Source of the DNA: an uncultured Prevotella sp.
GTDB taxonomy: Bacteria; Bacteroidota; Bacteroidia; Bacteroidales; Bacteroidaceae
Length of the DNA: 64,000 nt
Direction of reading: 5' to 3'
NCBI GenBank assembly: GCA_934230115.1
Contig: CAKQEI010000001.1
Coordinates: 1 to 64,000 of the forward strand
Shown: positions 33,574-42,777 of the stretch, in pieces
Layout of the letters: each line of letters starts with the position of its first letter
Position numbering within the stretch: position 1 is the first letter of the stretch
Notes under the pieces: model-generated
Told to the model about the DNA's origin: nothing
The model's database searches: none
Seen by the model: the letters and a program-made list of their open reading frames with translations, nothing else
Made by a program: the position numbers and the translations under genes

Positions 33574-34086
33574 TTAATTGGAGTATCCCAACTTCTGCAG
33601 CACTTCGTTGCTGATGTCTATCTTTGGCGAGCCGAAGATGATGCCTGCGTCGGATGCTCTGTCGAGCACGAGCGAGTAGCCTCGCAAGTCGGATATCTCC
33701 TTCACAGCGTTGTATATTTCCTCCTGTATGGGCGACATGAGACTTTCGCGCTTCTTGAACAACTCACCCTCAGGACCGAAATACTTGCGCTTTAGGTCGC
33801 TTGCGTCCTTCTCCTTCTTCATTATAGCCTCTTGGCGGGCCTTCTTCTGTTCGGCAGAGAGGAACACCATCTCGTTCTGATAGTTCTTGTACATGGTAGA
33901 GGCCTCGGTGTTGAGAGCCTCCACCTCAGCCTGCCATTTCTTCGAAACCTGGTTGAGCTGCTCGTTGGCACGCTCATAGGCAGGTATGTTCTTAAGTATG
34001 TACTCCATGTCGAGGAGTGCAAACTTCTGTGCGTTTGCCGTCAGTGCAGCTATTGCAAAGAGGCATATCAGCATTATCTTTCTCAT
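33574..34086 (-). CDS. OmpH/Skp family periplasmic chaperone (first copy)
   Basis: 170 residues. It has a signal peptide (MRKIMLICLFAIAALTANA), then 'KFALLDMEYILKNIPAYERA' and a coiled coil with many Lys/Glu (about 40-115). A 'GYSLVLDRASDAGIIFGSPK' strand region ends the fold. It is the nearest OmpH copy to bamA, separated by a 76-nt gap that holds a heptamer module. Its sequence differs clearly from the other two copies, so the three are not a recent duplication. Confidence 0.9.
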   Translation of the reverse strand: MRKIMLICLFAIAALTANAQKFALLDMEYILKNIPAYERANEQLNQVSKKWQAEVEALNTEASTMYKNYQNEMVFLSAEQKKARQEAIMKKEKDASDLKRKYFGPEGELFKKRESLMSPIQEEIYNAVKEISDLRGYSLVLDRASDAGIIFGSPKIDISNEVLQKLGYSN

Positions 34087-34100
34087 AATAATACTCTTTC

Positions 34101-34162
34101 AATTTAAAATTGAATAATTCAACATCGGCAAAGCCGACAATTCAACATTCAGCCATCGGCTG
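34101..34162 (-). repeat. Heptamer/palindrome module between bamA and OmpH
   Basis: It fills the 76-nt gap. In the sense (minus) direction it has CAGCC-GAT-GGCTG (34150-34162) directly at the bamA stop, then TGTTGAA-type repeats, TCGGC-TTT-GCCGA (34125-34137) and a TTGAATTATTCAA inverted region. Confidence 0.7.
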
Positions 34163-36781
34163 TTAGAATTCCTGTCCTAAGATGAAGTGGAACTGTGAGC
34201 CACCTCTTGTTCCGAACACCTTGTCGAAGCCGTATGCCCAGTCGATACCCATCAAGCCTACCATCGGGAGGAAGATACGCACACCGATACCAGCCGAACG
34301 CTTCATGTCGAATGGGTTGAACTTCTTGGCCTCTGTCCAAGCATTACCACCCTCAATGAATCCGAGTCCATAGATGGTTGTGTTGCCAAGGAGGAACGGA
34401 TAGCGCAGCTCAAGAGACATGCGGTCGTAGGCATAGCCCTCGTAACCGTAAGGAGTGAGCGAGCCATTCTCGTAGCCTCTTAGGCCGATAGTCTCCTCGG
34501 CATAGCTTGTAGAGTAGCCCGTCATACCGTCACCACCCATGTAGTAGGTTTCAAACGGCGACTTCTTCCACTTGTTGAATGAGCCGAGAATACCGAACTC
34601 AAGGCGTGTCATCAATACCAAGCACTTCTGTCCACCAGTGAGAGCGGTGAAGGTTCTGCCCTTAAACTTCCACTTGTGGTATTCCACCCAGCGGTATTTC
34701 TCCTGCTGTTCGCGGTTGTAGTTGGCCGACTTGATGTTTGTTGCAAGATGCTCATAGTCCTTGCCGTCCCATGCCGACCAAGGCGGAGTAACCGTAACCG
34801 ATGCCACAAACTCTGAGCCACGGCGTGGGAAGAGCTGGTTGTCGGTAGATGTGCGCGACAGCTGTATGCTGAGGTTAAGGTTGTTGGAGTTACCGTTTGT
34901 CATGAGGAAGTAGCTCCAGTTCTTCAGCATGTAGCGAGTGAACGACAGCGAGAGCGACAGCTGGAAGTAGTCGTCTGGCCAGCGCAACTGCTTGCCCCAT
35001 CCCAATGAGAATCCGAACAGCTTGATATACTTGTCGGGGTCGTAGTACGACTCATAGTTGTTGTAGTAATTATTATAGTTACCGTAACCATACATGTAGT
35101 TGTAGTAGTTGTTGAAGTAACCGTTGTTATAATAATTGCTTGACACGTCGGTCTGCTTAGAGAAGTAGGCTCCTACAGAGAACTGTATCGGTCGCTTGCC
35201 TCCAAACCAGTTGGTAGAGTAGGAGGTGTTGTACGACTGATAGTATGTACCGTTGGTCTGCGCTCCGATAGAAAGCACCTCACCGTCGCCGATAGGCATG
35301 ATGCCGCGGTGCTCCTTGTTCTTGTTGAAGAGGTTGCGCATAGAGAAGTTGTTAAGCTTCAATCCGATGCGTCCGATGACACCTGTCTGTCCCCAACCCA
35401 ATGAGAACTCAACCTGGTCGTTAGACTTCTGCTCAAGATTGTAGTTGATGTCCACAGTACCGTTCTCAGGATCTGGTTTCGGTTCCGGGTTCACCTTTTC
35501 TGGGTCGAAGTGTCCCATTGATGCAATCTCGCGTGCAGAACGCTGCAAAGCCTCCTTCGAGAAGAGGTCGCCAGGCTTTGTACGGAGTTCACGGCGGACA
35601 ACGTTCTCATAGAGACGGTCGTTACCGTTGATGCGCACATGGTTGATGTGGGCTTGCGGACCCTCGAAGATGCGCATCTCAAGGTCGATGGAGTCGCCCA
35701 CGATGTTCACTTCAGTAGGATTGAGCGAGTAGAACAGATAACCATTGTTCCAATAGTTGTTGCCCACAGCGTCCTCGTCTTCAGTAAGACGCTTGTTCAT
35801 GAGTTTCTGGTTGTAGACGTCGCCCTTCTTCATGCCGAGCACGGCAGCAAGATAATCAGAGTTGTAGACAGTGTTGCCCACCCACGTGATGTTGCGTATG
35901 AAGTATTTCTTGCCCTCGTCCACCTTGATGTTGATGCTCACGTGCTTTTCGTCGACATTCCACACCGAGTCGCTCAGAATCACGGCGTCGCGGTAGCCAT
36001 ACTCGTTATACTTCTCTATGAGTTTCTGTTTGTCGGCCTTCCAACGCTCGGGAGTGTACTTCTTAGCCTTGAGGAACGAGCCGAGTTTGCCCGCCTCATG
36101 TGTCTTGGCAAAAGCACCCTTCTTGAATAATCCACCCTTAATCTTGCTGTCCTTAAGTGCGTGGTTGCCCTCGATGGTTATGGTGCGCACCTTCATCTTC
36201 TGCTTCTTGTCGATGATGACGTCGAGAATCACTTGGTTCTTGTTGGCCACATCGTCGCGCTGCACAATTTGAATGTCGGCATTCTTGAAACCCTTGTCGT
36301 CGAAGTATTTCTTGGCAAGAATCTTGGCGCGGTCGACCATGTTAGGCGTAATTTGCGCGCCCTTCAGGAGTCCGAGCTTCTCTTCCATGTCGGTGCGTTC
36401 CGATTTCTTCAGACCAACGTAGTTGATGGTAGAGACGCGCGGTCGCATTTGCAAGTGAATGTGCAGGTAAGCCTTGTCGTGCACGAGCGAGTCGACAGAT
36501 ATGGACACCTCGGAGAAGAGTCCGTATTTCCAGTAGTGCTTCACAGCGTCGGTGATCTGGTCGCCCGGAAGTTCTATCTCCTGTCCTATGGTAAGTCCGG
36601 AGATGCCTGTGAGCATGTAGTCCTCGTAGCCTTCGGCACCCGACACCGTGAGTCCGCCAAGGGTTACGGTGCGTGGTGTTCCCGCATAGGATATGTCGGG
36701 GAATACGATTTTGTCCTGCGCCTTTGCGATGATGCTGCATGCAAGGATGCAGAGTGTGGTCAACACCTTTCTTATGTTCAT
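34163..36781 (-). CDS. bamA: Outer membrane protein assembly factor BamA
   Basis: 872 residues. A signal peptide is followed by five POTRA-like domains (about 25-420, e.g. 'VRTITIEGNHALKDSKIKGGL' and 'VKRINGNDRLYENVVRRELR'-like strands). The Omp85 beta-barrel ends in 'FHFILGQEF', with an aromatic last residue as expected. It inserts beta-barrel proteins into the outer membrane. An unusual Tyr/Asn-rich stretch (about residues 545-585, mostly Y, N and G) lies in a predicted loop of the barrel. It is co-transcribed with uppS upstream and the OmpH genes downstream, a conserved order in Bacteroidetes. Confidence 0.95.
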   Translation of the reverse strand: MNIRKVLTTLCILACSIIAKAQDKIVFPDISYAGTPRTVTLGGLTVSGAEGYEDYMLTGISGLTIGQEIELPGDQITDAVKHYWKYGLFSEVSISVDSLVHDKAYLHIHLQMRPRVSTINYVGLKKSERTDMEEKLGLLKGAQITPNMVDRAKILAKKYFDDKGFKNADIQIVQRDDVANKNQVILDVIIDKKQKMKVRTITIEGNHALKDSKIKGGLFKKGAFAKTHEAGKLGSFLKAKKYTPERWKADKQKLIEKYNEYGYRDAVILSDSVWNVDEKHVSINIKVDEGKKYFIRNITWVGNTVYNSDYLAAVLGMKKGDVYNQKLMNKRLTEDEDAVGNNYWNNGYLFYSLNPTEVNIVGDSIDLEMRIFEGPQAHINHVRINGNDRLYENVVRRELRTKPGDLFSKEALQRSAREIASMGHFDPEKVNPEPKPDPENGTVDINYNLEQKSNDQVEFSLGWGQTGVIGRIGLKLNNFSMRNLFNKNKEHRGIMPIGDGEVLSIGAQTNGTYYQSYNTSYSTNWFGGKRPIQFSVGAYFSKQTDVSSNYYNNGYFNNYYNYMYGYGNYNNYYNNYESYYDPDKYIKLFGFSLGWGKQLRWPDDYFQLSLSLSFTRYMLKNWSYFLMTNGNSNNLNLSIQLSRTSTDNQLFPRRGSEFVASVTVTPPWSAWDGKDYEHLATNIKSANYNREQQEKYRWVEYHKWKFKGRTFTALTGGQKCLVLMTRLEFGILGSFNKWKKSPFETYYMGGDGMTGYSTSYAEETIGLRGYENGSLTPYGYEGYAYDRMSLELRYPFLLGNTTIYGLGFIEGGNAWTEAKKFNPFDMKRSAGIGVRIFLPMVGLMGIDWAYGFDKVFGTRGGSQFHFILGQEF

Positions 36782-36864
36782 TGGTCTTATTATTGTAATT
36801 ATATTTCTTATTATATAATGTGTGGCTTAGGGATTGTAGGGGTTATGTTGACTGTGTGGTGTGT

Positions 36865-37608
36865 TTATTTCTTCTCCTCCTGTTCCACTTGTGCTCCTGT
36901 CTTGCCGAATCGGCGCTGGCGGTGTTGGTAGTCGGCTATGGCCTTATGCAGGTCGTCCTCCGAGAAGTCGGGCCAATAGGTGTCGCAGAAATACAACTCC
37001 GAGTAGGCTATCTGCCACAACAGATAGTTGCTTATGCGCTGTTCGCCTCCGGTGCGTATCAGCAGTTCGGGGTCGGGCATGAAGTTAGTCACCATGTGCT
37101 TGGATATGGTGTCCTCGGTGATGTTCTCTGCCAGCAGAGTGCCAGCCTTCACCTCGTCGGCTATCTCGTGCATGGCCTTGGTTATCTCCCAGCGCGACGA
37201 GTAGCTCAGAGCCACCACCATGGTCATAGCCGAGTTGTTGGCAGTGTGGTCCATAGTGCCTTGCAGTTTCTCCTGCACCTCGATAGGCAGGCGCTTGATG
37301 TCGCCAATCACCTGGAATCGCACGTTGTTCTTCATGAATATCTCGTCCTCGAGCGATGAGAGCACAAGTCCCATGAGTGCAGCCACCTCGGTAGCGGGGC
37401 GGTTCCAGTTCTCTGTAGAGAAAGTGTAGAGTGTGAGGAACTTCACGCCCAAGCGTGTGCATTCCGACGTAATGCGTCTTACGGCGTCCACGCCAGCCTG
37501 ATGTCCGTAACTGCGCGGCTTGCCGCGTTCAGCAGCCCAACGTCCGTTGCCGTCCATGATGATGGCAATGTGTTGGGGTATGTTGTTTCTATCGAGTTCG
37601 TAAACCAT
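36865..37608 (-). CDS. uppS: Isoprenyl transferase (undecaprenyl diphosphate synthase)
   Basis: 247 residues. It makes the C55 lipid carrier for peptidoglycan and surface glycans. The cis-prenyltransferase motifs are complete: '[17 protein letters not shown]' with the catalytic Asp, '[14 protein letters not shown]', and the C-terminal '[23 protein letters not shown]' region (split by eye). It is located between a DUF6089-like gene (25-nt gap) and bamA (83-nt gap). Confidence 0.96.
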   Translation of the reverse strand: MVYELDRNNIPQHIAIIMDGNGRWAAERGKPRSYGHQAGVDAVRRITSECTRLGVKFLTLYTFSTENWNRPATEVAALMGLVLSSLEDEIFMKNNVRFQVIGDIKRLPIEVQEKLQGTMDHTANNSAMTMVVALSYSSRWEITKAMHEIADEVKAGTLLAENITEDTISKHMVTNFMPDPELLIRTGGEQRISNYLLWQIAYSELYFCDTYWPDFSEDDLHKAIADYQHRQRRFGKTGAQVEQEEKK

Positions 37609-37633
37609 ATATCTAATATTATTGTTTATTGTA

Positions 37634-38314
37634 TTAATCGTCGTCGTTGTGGCATGTGCGGCATTTAGGCATGAGGCTATAGGTGAGCGTGAGTTGCAGC
37701 ATCGAGTAGCAGTCGGTGTTCTTGAACATGCCTGTGCTTTGTATGCCGTAGGGGTCTTTCACTCCGTCGAGGTTGTCGTTCATCGAGAAGTGCATGGCCC
37801 ACTCAATGCCGAGGTTCAGGCGTGTAGCCACTTTGTATTTTACTCCTACGCCGAGAGGCACATTAGCTGTAAACACATTGTTGCCGGAGCCTGATGCGTA
37901 AGTGGCTCCAAGTCCGGCAAATATGAATGGCGTGAGGCGTTGTGCTCCTCGGTAGTCGTGCCCGGTGCCGTAGGGCCAGAAGTTGTATTCATAGGTCGCG
38001 CTGACATCGACGAGCGAGTTGGCGAACTCGTATGGGGTGTCAACGTATTCAGGCATATATGTCTTCACGTTTTTCGACGAGCCTTTCAGTTTGCCGTAAG
38101 CTGCCGCAAAGCGCAGAGCCATGTATGGGTTGAATGTGCGGCGCAGCACTGCCGATGCCATAGGTTGCATGCCGTGCGTGATGTTGCCATTGAAATCGCC
38201 CTCATAAGCCACCAAGCCTACGCCTGCGCCAATCTCCATGCGGTATTCATAGTCCGACTGTGCGCTTGCGGGCAATGCCGTGGCGAGTAGGAGGGCTAAA
38301 AGAGGGTTGTTCAT
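37634..38314 (-). CDS. DUF6089-like outer membrane beta-barrel protein
   Basis: 226 residues with a short signal peptide. The mature protein is a series of amphipathic strands ('[18 protein letters not shown]', '[14 protein letters not shown]', '[15 protein letters not shown]', 'QLTLTYSL'), which fits a small outer-membrane barrel. In Bacteroidetes a DUF6089 gene commonly precedes uppS and bamA, as here. The last residues read [10 protein letters not shown], a CxxCH motif at the extreme C-terminus, which would fit haem c attachment but may be chance. Confidence 0.8.
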   Translation of the reverse strand: MNNPLLALLLATALPASAQSDYEYRMEIGAGVGLVAYEGDFNGNITHGMQPMASAVLRRTFNPYMALRFAAAYGKLKGSSKNVKTYMPEYVDTPYEFANSLVDVSATYEYNFWPYGTGHDYRGAQRLTPFIFAGLGATYASGSGNNVFTANVPLGVGVKYKVATRLNLGIEWAMHFSMNDNLDGVKDPYGIQSTGMFKNTDCYSMLQLTLTYSLMPKCRTCHNDDD

Positions 38315-38346
38315 GCTGTTGTATGATTGCTTATAGCTGTTTGTTC

Positions 38347-39765
38347 TTATTCAGTGATGTCGGTCTGCTCCTTCTTCCATCCGAGTCGGTTGATGCGTCC
38401 GTTCCATGTCTTGCCGTTGTTGGCATTCACGAGCCAGAGCACGTTGTCCTTGTCCACGGTCATGGAGTAGGCATGGTTGTCCTTGTCGACGTTGATGCCG
38501 AGGTCGAAGTCGTTGGGCACTACGAGCACAGTATCGTTCTTCCAAGTGATGCCATTGTCGAGAGTCTTGTACATCTTAGGCGTTGCAGAGTCCTTGCCTC
38601 CGAATATGTATACTGCTCCATCATAGCACAGTGCGCTGAATGTGGTGAGCATCGGGGCCTTGTGCTTGTTCTCTTCGGTCACGTTGTAGAAAGTCCAGGG
38701 CTGGTTTTCCGAGCCTTCGGCTCCCTCGTCTATCTTGCCCCATACGCTTATGTTGGTGTCGTTGGGGTAGGTGGTCTTATTGCGTGTGCCGAGAAGTAGT
38801 ACGCGGTCGACAAGCTTGTTGGTTGTGAGAGGATAAGCCACGTAAGCTGTCTCGTCGGTAGGCAGCAGCGCGAGGTCCTCGTCAATGGTAGCCACGGTCC
38901 AGGTGTTGCCGTTGTCGGCAGAGGCCATTAGTCGTCCGTCGTTGGCGTAGCCGTAGATGCGGAATCGGCTTGCAGCCACAAGTCGTGCGATGCCCGTGTT
39001 TGTGCCAGTCTCTGTCCATGTGTTGCCATCGGTTGTAGATATGATGTTGCCACCGTCGCTCATGTAAGCACGTCCGTCCTTTGCCACAACACCCTTGTAG
39101 GCATCAGCGGCAAGCACGTGGTTGAAGTTAGGTGTACACTGTGTCCATCCTGCTGTTGCGAATCGGTAGGCAATAGTGTTTGTGCCATTAGTGCCGAAGA
39201 GCAGCAGTCCGCCGTCGGTAGCAACAGTCTTCACTGCTGTGAGCGAGCGCAGAGCGTCGCAGTAGGGTTTGGCGTGCCATGCGAATGAGTCGGGGAATTC
39301 CTGGTGTACGTTCACCTTTACCTTATACTTGCGCACGGCAAGTCCTGAGTTGCTGTAAACCTGCAACTCGCGTTCTTTAGAGAAGTCAAGGGAGTCGACT
39401 GTTGTGACAAACGACAAAGTGTCGCTCGTCAAGCTCTTGATAACCACTGTGCCTGAGTTGTAGCTCGACACTGAGCAAAGCAGTTTCTCGGCGTCGGTGC
39501 CGCATGGCAGAGAGTCGGGATTGTAGATCACGCCACTGAGTTGGTCGATATAGAACTTGTATGAGCTCAGTGTTAGGTCTTTGGTTATGATGCTGTCGCC
39601 GCCTGTCGACGACTTAACATGCACGTATTGCTTGCCTGATGAAATTGAGAAACTGGTTATTGCGCTGTCGTCTGTATACGTATAGTTATCATCGGTGCTG
39701 AGACAAGATGCCAGCACAAATACTGTCAGAAACAGCAGGGCAAAAGCTGCGAACTTACTTTTCAT
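38347..39765 (-). CDS. Lipoprotein, DUF6242-like, beta-propeller type
   Basis: 472 residues. The lipobox is 'FVLASC' (Cys about 21). An N-terminal Ig-like or PKD-like domain (about 35-155) contains 'SITSFSISSGKQYVHV'-like strands. The C-terminal half (about 165-460) has repeated 'S.DGNTWTETG', 'SADNGNTWTVA' and 'TLDNGITWKND' Asp-box-like motifs of sialidase-type propellers, though no sialidase active site was identified. It is first in the minus-strand envelope operon, 32 nt before the DUF6089-like gene. Function unknown. Confidence 0.75.
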   Translation of the reverse strand: MKSKFAAFALLFLTVFVLASCLSTDDNYTYTDDSAITSFSISSGKQYVHVKSSTGGDSIITKDLTLSSYKFYIDQLSGVIYNPDSLPCGTDAEKLLCSVSSYNSGTVVIKSLTSDTLSFVTTVDSLDFSKERELQVYSNSGLAVRKYKVKVNVHQEFPDSFAWHAKPYCDALRSLTAVKTVATDGGLLLFGTNGTNTIAYRFATAGWTQCTPNFNHVLAADAYKGVVAKDGRAYMSDGGNIISTTDGNTWTETGTNTGIARLVAASRFRIYGYANDGRLMASADNGNTWTVATIDEDLALLPTDETAYVAYPLTTNKLVDRVLLLGTRNKTTYPNDTNISVWGKIDEGAEGSENQPWTFYNVTEENKHKAPMLTTFSALCYDGAVYIFGGKDSATPKMYKTLDNGITWKNDTVLVVPNDFDLGINVDKDNHAYSMTVDKDNVLWLVNANNGKTWNGRINRLGWKKEQTDITE

Positions 39766-39803
39766 TATAATCTAATTATACTCAAACTTATTGTTTTTAG
39801 CTG

Positions 39804-39811
39804 CAAATTTA
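39804..39811 (-). promoter_or_regulatory. -7 promoter element (TAAATTTG) for the envelope operon
   Basis: The minus strand reads TAAATTTG, 38 nt before the DUF6242-like start. It probably drives the whole series down to murI. Confidence 0.55.
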
Positions 39812-39920
39812 ATCAGAAATCTGCAAATAAGGACTCTTTTCCACCTTTAATTATGCAAATTATCGATAAAAGCATGATTTTTAAGGTTGTTTAAGGGCAA
39901 AGGAGGTTGGTGGGTAAGGA

Positions 39921-40149
39921 TTTTGAATGTTGAATGTGGAATGTTGAATGTGGAATGTTGAATGTGGAATGTAGAATGGTCGCCTTTGGCGATGTTGAAT
40001 TATTCAATGTTGAATTATTTCACTCCACATTCCACATTCTTCATCGGCTTGCCGACCATTCCACATTCCACACTCCACATTCCACACTCCACATTCCACA
40101 TTGCGCAACGCGCAACCATTCCACATTCAACATTCCACACTCAACATTC
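39921..40149 (-). repeat. Heptamer/palindrome module with TGTGGAA/TGTTGAA units
   Basis: It occupies most of the 384-nt gap 39766-40149; the rest is the promoter region near 39808. Repeats on the plus strand are TGTTGAA/TGTGGAA at 39921-39975, then reversed TTCCACA/TTCAACA to 40149. Palindromes are TCGCC-TTT-GGCGA (39980-39992), TCGGC-TT-GCCGA (40044-40055) and TTGCGC-AAC-GCGCAA (40101-40115). In the minus (sense) direction TGTTGAR comes just after the glycosyltransferase stop. The array has a locus-specific unit but the same plan as the others. Confidence 0.85.
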
Positions 40150-41976
40150 CTACTGGACTTCGAATCTGTAGAAGCAGATATTGTCTCTCAGCTCTGCCGC
40201 TCCGCGTGGCATAGTGCGCAAAAGAGTAAAGCTGTATTGCGGATATCGCTTGGCAAGGCTCTCGAAGTCGCCTTCGGGCACAACGAGCACTCCCGTTGTA
40301 GGTGTCTTCTTTTCCACTACGGTCTTTCCCTCTACCACACTGCGCACTGGGGTTTCAAACTGTGCCAGCTCATCGTCTAAGTAATAGTCGGCTCCGAAGA
40401 AGTGCATCATAGGGTCGTTGACATATTGGTAGAGCTTCTCGCCACGGAATGTCGTTGCCATGTATTCCGCCATAGGTCTGAGCGACTTAGTGTTGAGCAC
40501 AAGTGGCTGATACAGACCGTCGAGCGCAACAAATATCACTACTACAGGCACGAATAGATTATAGTACATTGTGCCTCGCCACTCATGCGAGCGCTTCACC
40601 ATAAGGTCGCGCACAGCCATCACGCCGCACATTACTGGTAGAGCCGCCAAAAGGAACATCCACATGTTGAGAGGTGTGTCGCTCAACGCGTGAAGCATAG
40701 CAATGTTTTGTGCTGCATGTTTGCCGTGGAACATGGTGTCGGGCACCATATCCATGCGCACTGCAACAAAGGCTACGGTAAGCACCAGTCCGAGCACCAC
40801 CATTATGATGGTGTAGGCACGCAATGCTCCGCGTCGTTTTGTCTGCCACAGCCACTCTATGTATTCAGCAATCAGTATTGCCATGAACGGATAGCACGGC
40901 AGCAGATAGACGCTGCGCTTGCTCGAAGGCAGCGAGTAGAAGAAGAGCACAAGCAGGAAGGCAAGCCATGTGAAGAGCTTCACGGGTGGTATCATCATTA
41001 TGCGCAGACGCTGTCGCATGAGCCATGCCATGAGTTTTTGCATGCTGCTCTTGGCTTCATCCTTGCTTTCTTCATTGCCTGTCGCAGGTTCGCCTGTTGT
41101 CTTGCAGATGAGTCCCTTCCAGGGTTTTGTGAAGAGTGACGCCACGAACAGCAGTGCCCAAGGTGCCCATCCTGTGAAGAGTGTGAAGAAGTTGTAGGTG
41201 AAGGGATGCGTGTGCGACTCATAGTTCATTGTGCCTGTCATGCGGCCTATATTCTCCTCGTATACAAGGTCGAGGAAATGGTCGCCACCCTGAAGCCATG
41301 CTGCCACATACCATACGGTTGGCAACACACATGAGAGTAGAGCGAAGGCGGAGTAGGAGAGGAAGGTGCGCCAGAACTTTTCGCCTCGAAGGAGTGAGAA
41401 CACACCCATGACGAAGCAAGGCACAATGAAGCCAACCGGACCCTTTGTGAGCACAGCACAGCTCATGCACAGCACTGCCCATACGGGCACACCACGGCTT
41501 CCGCGCTCCCACCAGCGGTAGAACAGAAGCATGGCTCCCACAGTAAATGCAGTGAGCACCATGTCTACACGGCAGTTTACTCCGGCTCTATGCACCTCAA
41601 ACGACGTGAGTAGAAGCAATGCTCCCGACAATGCCACGGTGGTGGACATGCGACGGCGGTAGAACACAAAGCAGCTCACTGTCAGGGCAATGAGAGCAAG
41701 TGCCGACGGCAGTCGCGATGTGTATTCGTTGATGCCTCCGCAAAGGAGCGACAGCAAGGCAATGCAGTAGTGGAAGAACGGTGGCTTGTAGGGGATGTCC
41801 ATACCATTGTTTACGGGTAGAATCCAGTTGCCCTCTTTAAGCATGGAGAGTGCCACGACAGCCTCTCGCGGCTCGCCCTTTGTATTGAAGTCGGCGAGTC
41901 CGAGGAATGGCAGCAACATCAGTGTTGCCGCAATTATGACCGCAAGTAGCGGTAGATTGTTCTTGAAGTATTTCAT
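40150..41976 (-). CDS. GT39/ArnT-like glycosyltransferase, integral membrane
   Basis: 608 residues with about 10-12 membrane helices. The N-terminus has the GT-C pattern 'LGLADFNTKGEPREAVVALSML' (split by eye; Asp and Glu of the catalytic loop) and 'NWILPVNNGMDIPYKPPFFHY'. ArnT and PMT-like enzymes move a sugar from a lipid carrier to lipid A or protein; the acceptor here is unknown. The C-terminal periplasmic region is short. The promoter TAACTTTG ends only 5 nt before the ATG, so the transcript may be leaderless. Confidence 0.85.
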   Translation of the reverse strand: MKYFKNNLPLLAVIIAATLMLLPFLGLADFNTKGEPREAVVALSMLKEGNWILPVNNGMDIPYKPPFFHYCIALLSLLCGGINEYTSRLPSALALIALTVSCFVFYRRRMSTTVALSGALLLLTSFEVHRAGVNCRVDMVLTAFTVGAMLLFYRWWERGSRGVPVWAVLCMSCAVLTKGPVGFIVPCFVMGVFSLLRGEKFWRTFLSYSAFALLSCVLPTVWYVAAWLQGGDHFLDLVYEENIGRMTGTMNYESHTHPFTYNFFTLFTGWAPWALLFVASLFTKPWKGLICKTTGEPATGNEESKDEAKSSMQKLMAWLMRQRLRIMMIPPVKLFTWLAFLLVLFFYSLPSSKRSVYLLPCYPFMAILIAEYIEWLWQTKRRGALRAYTIIMVVLGLVLTVAFVAVRMDMVPDTMFHGKHAAQNIAMLHALSDTPLNMWMFLLAALPVMCGVMAVRDLMVKRSHEWRGTMYYNLFVPVVVIFVALDGLYQPLVLNTKSLRPMAEYMATTFRGEKLYQYVNDPMMHFFGADYYLDDELAQFETPVRSVVEGKTVVEKKTPTTGVLVVPEGDFESLAKRYPQYSFTLLRTMPRGAAELRDNICFYRFEVQ

Positions 41977-41981
41977 GTCCG

Positions 41982-41989
41982 CAAAGTTA
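41982..41989 (-). promoter_or_regulatory. -7 promoter element (TAACTTTG) adjacent to the GT39 start codon
   Basis: The minus strand reads TAACTTTG with five bases (CGGAC) between it and the ATG (41974-41976). Transcription would begin at or next to the start codon. Confidence 0.6.
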
Positions 41990-42064
41990 GCACATTAATT
42001 CGGTTAAAATTTGAAGAATGGTTAAAATGTCGCAGCTTTTGTTCTTATAATGCAGGATTTTTGT

Positions 42065-42072
42065 TATTTTTG
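42065..42072 (+). promoter_or_regulatory. -7 promoter element (TATTTTTG) for the DUF4923-like gene and xerD
   Basis: A TAnnTTTG match about 97 nt before the start codon at 42170. Confidence 0.45.
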
Positions 42073-42169
42073 TCGGGATTGGGTCATACAGCGTGTGGCT
42101 TATACTTTATTATAATAAGATAATCAAACAATTATATCAAATATTAAAAAGTATTGAAGATTTAGGATT

Positions 42170-42757
42170 ATGACAAAAGTGAGAGTTCTTCTGGCAGCAG
42201 CATTCTTCTGCATGTCGGCTACAAGTATTCAGGCACAGAGCATCAAGGACATTCTTTCGGGGGTTATCAGCAATGTTGTGGGCGACAAGGCCACAACCGA
42301 AAGCTCATTCAAGGGTACATGGAAGTATAACGCTCCTGCCTGCGAGTTTGAGAGCGACAATCTTCTTGCCAAGGCTGGCGGCACTGCTGCGGCTGAAAAG
42401 ATTGAGAAGCGAGTGGCTCCTTTGCTCAAGTCGGTTGGCGTGAATGGTATTGTCTACACTTTCGACGGTAAGGGCAACTATACATCAAAGATTAAGAAGC
42501 GCGTGACAGAGGGTACCTACAAGTTTGATTCTAAGGCCAAGACCATCACCTTCACTCCCACCATCGGCATGGCTTACACAGCCCACGTTGCAGTGCAGGG
42601 TTCTACCATGACCCTTACGTTCGAGGCTGACAAGCTCATGACTACTCTTAAGACAATATCCAATGCCACCTCGAAGCTTAGCACTACTGCCGCTTTAATC
42701 AACACCTTGATGAATAGCTACAGTGGCATGCGTGTGGGATTTGAACTTAAGAAGTAA
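42170..42757 (+). CDS. DUF4923-like exported protein
   Basis: 195 residues with a signal peptide (about 1-22, ending IQAQS). The mature part has a short helix ('IKDILSGVISNVVGDKATTESSFKG', split by eye), 'GTWKYNAPACEFESDNLLAKAGG' and beta strands ('YTFDGKGNYTSKIKKRVTEGTYKFD', split by eye), resembling a lipocalin-like barrel. It matches my recollection of the DUF4923 family, found in gut Bacteroidales. No function is known. It is co-transcribed with xerD (20-nt gap). Confidence 0.78.
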   Translation: MTKVRVLLAAAFFCMSATSIQAQSIKDILSGVISNVVGDKATTESSFKGTWKYNAPACEFESDNLLAKAGGTAAAEKIEKRVAPLLKSVGVNGIVYTFDGKGNYTSKIKKRVTEGTYKFDSKAKTITFTPTIGMAYTAHVAVQGSTMTLTFEADKLMTTLKTISNATSKLSTTAALINTLMNSYSGMRVGFELKK

Positions 42758-42777
42758 TCAATTAAAAAGAATAAAAG

